DNA of 64,000 nucleotides, taken from positions 1 through 64,000 of the forward strand of contig JAFYCM010000055.1 of the NCBI GenBank assembly GCA_017539645.1, in the 5' to 3' direction. The notes under the pieces were generated by a model. It ran no database searches. It was given only the letters and a program-made list of their open reading frames with translations, and had not been told where the DNA came from. The translations under genes were made by a program, and so were the position numbers. Within the stretch, counting starts at the first letter, position 1. Each line of letters starts with the position of its first letter. Positions 61,788 through 64,000 of the stretch are shown piece after piece. Source of the stretch: Bacteroidales bacterium (GTDB taxonomy: Bacteria; Bacteroidota; Bacteroidia; Bacteroidales; Marinilabiliaceae).

Positions 61788-64000
61788 CTATGGTCTGTAA
61801 CGACCGTAAACCGAAACTTTGTTGCCGTAGAATATAGCATTTGTAAGTATGCGTGAAGTGCTTAGCCAATAGCCACGGAAAGTAGGCGACTCATTGAAAA
61901 GAACCACTGTACCACGACCAGCATTGCCAAATGTGATATGTGGCGCGTTGGCAAGTTCTTTTTGGTTTGCTTTGGTTACGAAACCGCTAACGAGAGGTTT
62001 CTTATCGAGCTGAAGAACCACAGCATAGTTGTTTGAAGGGCGAGGCAGAATGTAGTTGCCCGTCTTCACAGCGAAGAAGTCGCGGCTCTCGATGCCAAAC
62101 GCGAGTGGATTGGTAATGTCGAGGTCGGCTTTGAATATGGCGCCACCTATGCGCGAAGGCCCGATGTGTTCGCGTTGAGTAACATAGTCGAAGCGCTCAA
62201 ACTTGTTGGCAACATCGGCGACATGGGGGCGCTCTCTCTTCTCTTGCTGATAATTTTCAACAATGCCTTGTTCGATAGCCCAACGTGCAGCACTCTTGAT
62301 GGCAATGAGCGAACCACCAGCGCGAACCCAAGCCTTTAGGTTGTCTACAAAGGCTTGCGAGAGATTGTTATACGAACCATCGACAAGCACAATAGAGGTG
62401 TAGCGGCTTAGGTCGGCACGTGCAGCAGAGCTTGCTTGAATCTTGGTGAGTGGAATGTCGAAGCGATTGCCAAGCAAATACCACACCTCGCCTACGCTCG
62501 TCCAGTTGATGCCATCGCCAACGATAGTTGCCACTTCTGGTTTATTTACACGAATAATATTATCGCTACCGAGGTTGATGCCGCCTACGTATGCACCAGT
62601 CTCTACACCATAAACATTAATACCAGTTTCGGCGATTGATGCCTCGATGGCTTTGTAGAGTTCCGTTTCGGTCAGCTGCTGATATTGCACTGGTATGACG
62701 AGCGAACCGCGGTTGAACTCTTTGCGTCCTTGAGTTGTCTCAACAGCAAAAGGTTTGAAGGCCGTCTTCACCAATACGCCACGATTAAGCAATGCATAGA
62801 GGGTACGCGGAGCAAGGAAATCTGTGTATTCCAATATGTATGCATAACGACTTTGGCGGTCGATTTTGCCTGGCTCAACGGCAAGTTTTTCGGTCACTTT
62901 ATTGCCAAGCGAAGCTGCTTTCACCTTGCTAAATGGCACGCCGTAGCCATGAGCCGTACTCCAAGCGGTAATATCCATAAATATGCTATCGACAAACTCG
63001 GTGTGCTCGTCGAACGCGGCATTGGCTATGCGATATTGAGCTTGTGCAAAAGGCACTACGTATGCACTACCTTTTTTGTATTGCTTGCCACCATAAGTAG
63101 CATCTTGCGGAAGTTCGTATACATCAACGTGGTGGCTCAGCAAGTTGTTGAGAAATAGGCGGGTGATGCCTTTGTCCTTTTCCGAACCAAATACCACATA
63201 CTTATCGGCAGCCTTTGCGCCATTGCTGACGCCCGTCTTGAAGAAATCTTTCTGATGTTTGAGGAAGGTCTCCTTCTCTTCTACACCAGCCTTCACCGCA
63301 GCAATGCCAGTGCGTAGGTTCTCTTTGATGTTGAAGGCAAATTTGCGAACACCAACACTTGTTTCAACTGCCACGCCTCGCGAACTACCAACTTCGAGCG
63401 TGGTGCCTACACCGCCCTGAAAATCGGGATAAGTAGAACCATAAATTGGCGAGATGTTGTCGAAATTTTCGCGAGTGAAATAGAGAGCGCCAAATTCGTC
63501 GAGTGCTTCGCCAAAATATTTAGCCAAGAGCGGATTGAGCTTGTCGTATGTAGCCTCTGGCACGGTGTAGTTCCATGTGCTGCGCTCGGGCGATGGCTCG
63601 AAATAGTAGTTCGATTCGCTGCCCATCTCATGATAATCGAGGTAGATATTAGGATACCATTTGTGGTAGAAATCTATGCGAGCGTTGCTCTCTGGGTGAA
63701 CAAGCGAAAACCAGTCGCGGTTGAGGTCGGCATAGAAATGGTTGCCGCGATGTGGTACGAAACCGCCAGAATGCTCTATGTCGGCAGGGTCGGTGACGGT
63801 GGCAACGGAGTGAAATTCGTTGAAGAACGTTGTTGCACGCTCGCGACCATCGGGGTTAAGCGCTGGCTCGATGAAAACTACAGCTTCATTTAGGCGCTTT
63901 ACGTTGTCGGGATTTTCCGACGCAACGAAATAGTATGCCGTGATAACCGCAGCATCGGTACCAGCATGCTCGCCGCCATGCACGTTGTAGCCAAGTTGAA
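61788..64000 (-). CDS. M14-family zinc carboxypeptidase, 5' end beyond the window
   Basis: The frame runs open to the right window edge (QLGYNVHGGEHAGTDAA), so the start is missing; the GTG inside it is not a real start. Zinc ligands of the M14 family are visible: HGGEH (His and Glu of HxxE) and, about 110 residues on, LDYHEMGSES (His). Near them lie EPALNPDGRER, in which the Asn-Pro-Asp-Gly-Arg block fits the M14 substrate-binding region, and HFYADLNRDWF. A long C-terminal region (residues ~290-735) follows with a Rossmann-like stretch (TSIVLVDGSYNNLSQAFVDN) and a beta-rich end. About 737 residues are seen. It is probably exported or periplasmic, but the signal peptide would be outside the window. 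Convergent with the regulator gene. Confidence 0.87.
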   Translation of the reverse strand, partial: QLGYNVHGGEHAGTDAAVITAYYFVASENPDNVKRLNEAVVFIEPALNPDGRERATTFFNEFHSVATVTDPADIEHSGGFVPHRGNHFYADLNRDWFSLVHPESNARIDFYHKWYPNIYLDYHEMGSESNYYFEPSPERSTWNYTVPEATYDKLNPLLAKYFGEALDEFGALYFTRENFDNISPIYGSTYPDFQGGVGTTLEVGSSRGVAVETSVGVRKFAFNIKENLRTGIAAVKAGVEEKETFLKHQKDFFKTGVSNGAKAADKYVVFGSEKDKGITRLFLNNLLSHHVDVYELPQDATYGGKQYKKGSAYVVPFAQAQYRIANAAFDEHTEFVDSIFMDITAWSTAHGYGVPFSKVKAASLGNKVTEKLAVEPGKIDRQSRYAYILEYTDFLAPRTLYALLNRGVLVKTAFKPFAVETTQGRKEFNRGSLVIPVQYQQLTETELYKAIEASIAETGINVYGVETGAYVGGINLGSDNIIRVNKPEVATIVGDGINWTSVGEVWYLLGNRFDIPLTKIQASSAARADLSRYTSIVLVDGSYNNLSQAFVDNLKAWVRAGGSLIAIKSAARWAIEQGIVENYQQEKRERPHVADVANKFERFDYVTQREHIGPSRIGGAIFKADLDITNPLAFGIESRDFFAVKTGNYILPRPSNNYAVVLQLDKKPLVSGFVTKANQKELANAPHITFGNAGRGTVVLFNESPTFRGYWLSTSRILTNAIFYGNKVSVYGRYRP

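Noticed and set aside
1..64000. tRNA, rRNA and CRISPR arrays
   Set aside because: I saw no tRNA T-loop pattern, rRNA segments or spaced repeat arrays with unique spacers. A dedicated search was not possible.

Overview
The window looks like a chromosomal segment of a Bacteroidota member, probably order Bacteroidales. Supporting signs are Bacteroidota-type promoters (a TAnnTTTG -7 box with a TTG/TTTG -33 element), a fused SecDF, an outer-membrane barrel protein with a carboxypeptidase-regulatory-like N-terminus, C-terminal type IX secretion (T9SS) sorting tails, and the order rplM-rpsI-rpsB-tsf. I cannot name a genus. I saw no rRNA, tRNA or CRISPR array.

Layout. 0-1.9 kb (minus) is an AT-rich patch of small secreted or hypothetical genes, with two copies of a REP-like double-hairpin element. 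1.9-5.8 kb has a large outer-membrane beta-barrel protein, a HAD phosphatase and a TatD-like hydrolase. 5.9-9.0 kb is the ribosomal operon, with structured leaders and a hairpin before tsf. 9.2-12.5 kb holds two adjacent dnaG paralogs. The first has an intact zinc finger but a dead TOPRIM site and no C-terminal domain. The second is full length with an intact active site but a drifted zinc finger. secDF follows. 15.8-18.9 kb is an accessory patch: a small hypothetical, an orphan PD-(D/E)XK-like protein and a DUF4143-type ATPase with three 33-bp repeats against its promoter. 19-23.5 kb is an acyl-transfer operon (two SGNH proteins plus an AlgI-like MBOAT protein). 23.7-28.9 kb is the leucine operon leuC-leuD-synthase-leuB, with a GxxExxY gene bounded by inverted repeats inserted between leuC and leuD.

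29-33.5 kb (minus) is a giant secreted rhamnogalacturonan lyase fused to a beta-strand repeat region and a sorting tail. 33.8-43.4 kb is a topoisomerase IV operon (parE-parC) that runs on into two outer-membrane/HhH genes and a Pif1-like helicase. 43.4-46.4 kb (minus) holds a formate/nitrite channel and two secreted proteins. A BspA-like LRR protein and dnaE (minus) follow, then gltB-gltD, a second DUF4143-type ATPase with its own three-repeat promoter, a TPR/LuxR regulator broken by one in-frame UGA, and the 3' part of an M14 carboxypeptidase gene.

Most promising signals: (1) the DnaG pair, which looks like complementary loss of function; (2) two ATPase genes that share a promoter layout of three ~33-bp direct repeats ending at the -7 box, with a different repeat at each locus; (3) the ~475-bp GxxExxY cassette with ~30-bp imperfect terminal inverted repeats inside the leu operon. 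All family names come from motif recognition, without database searches.
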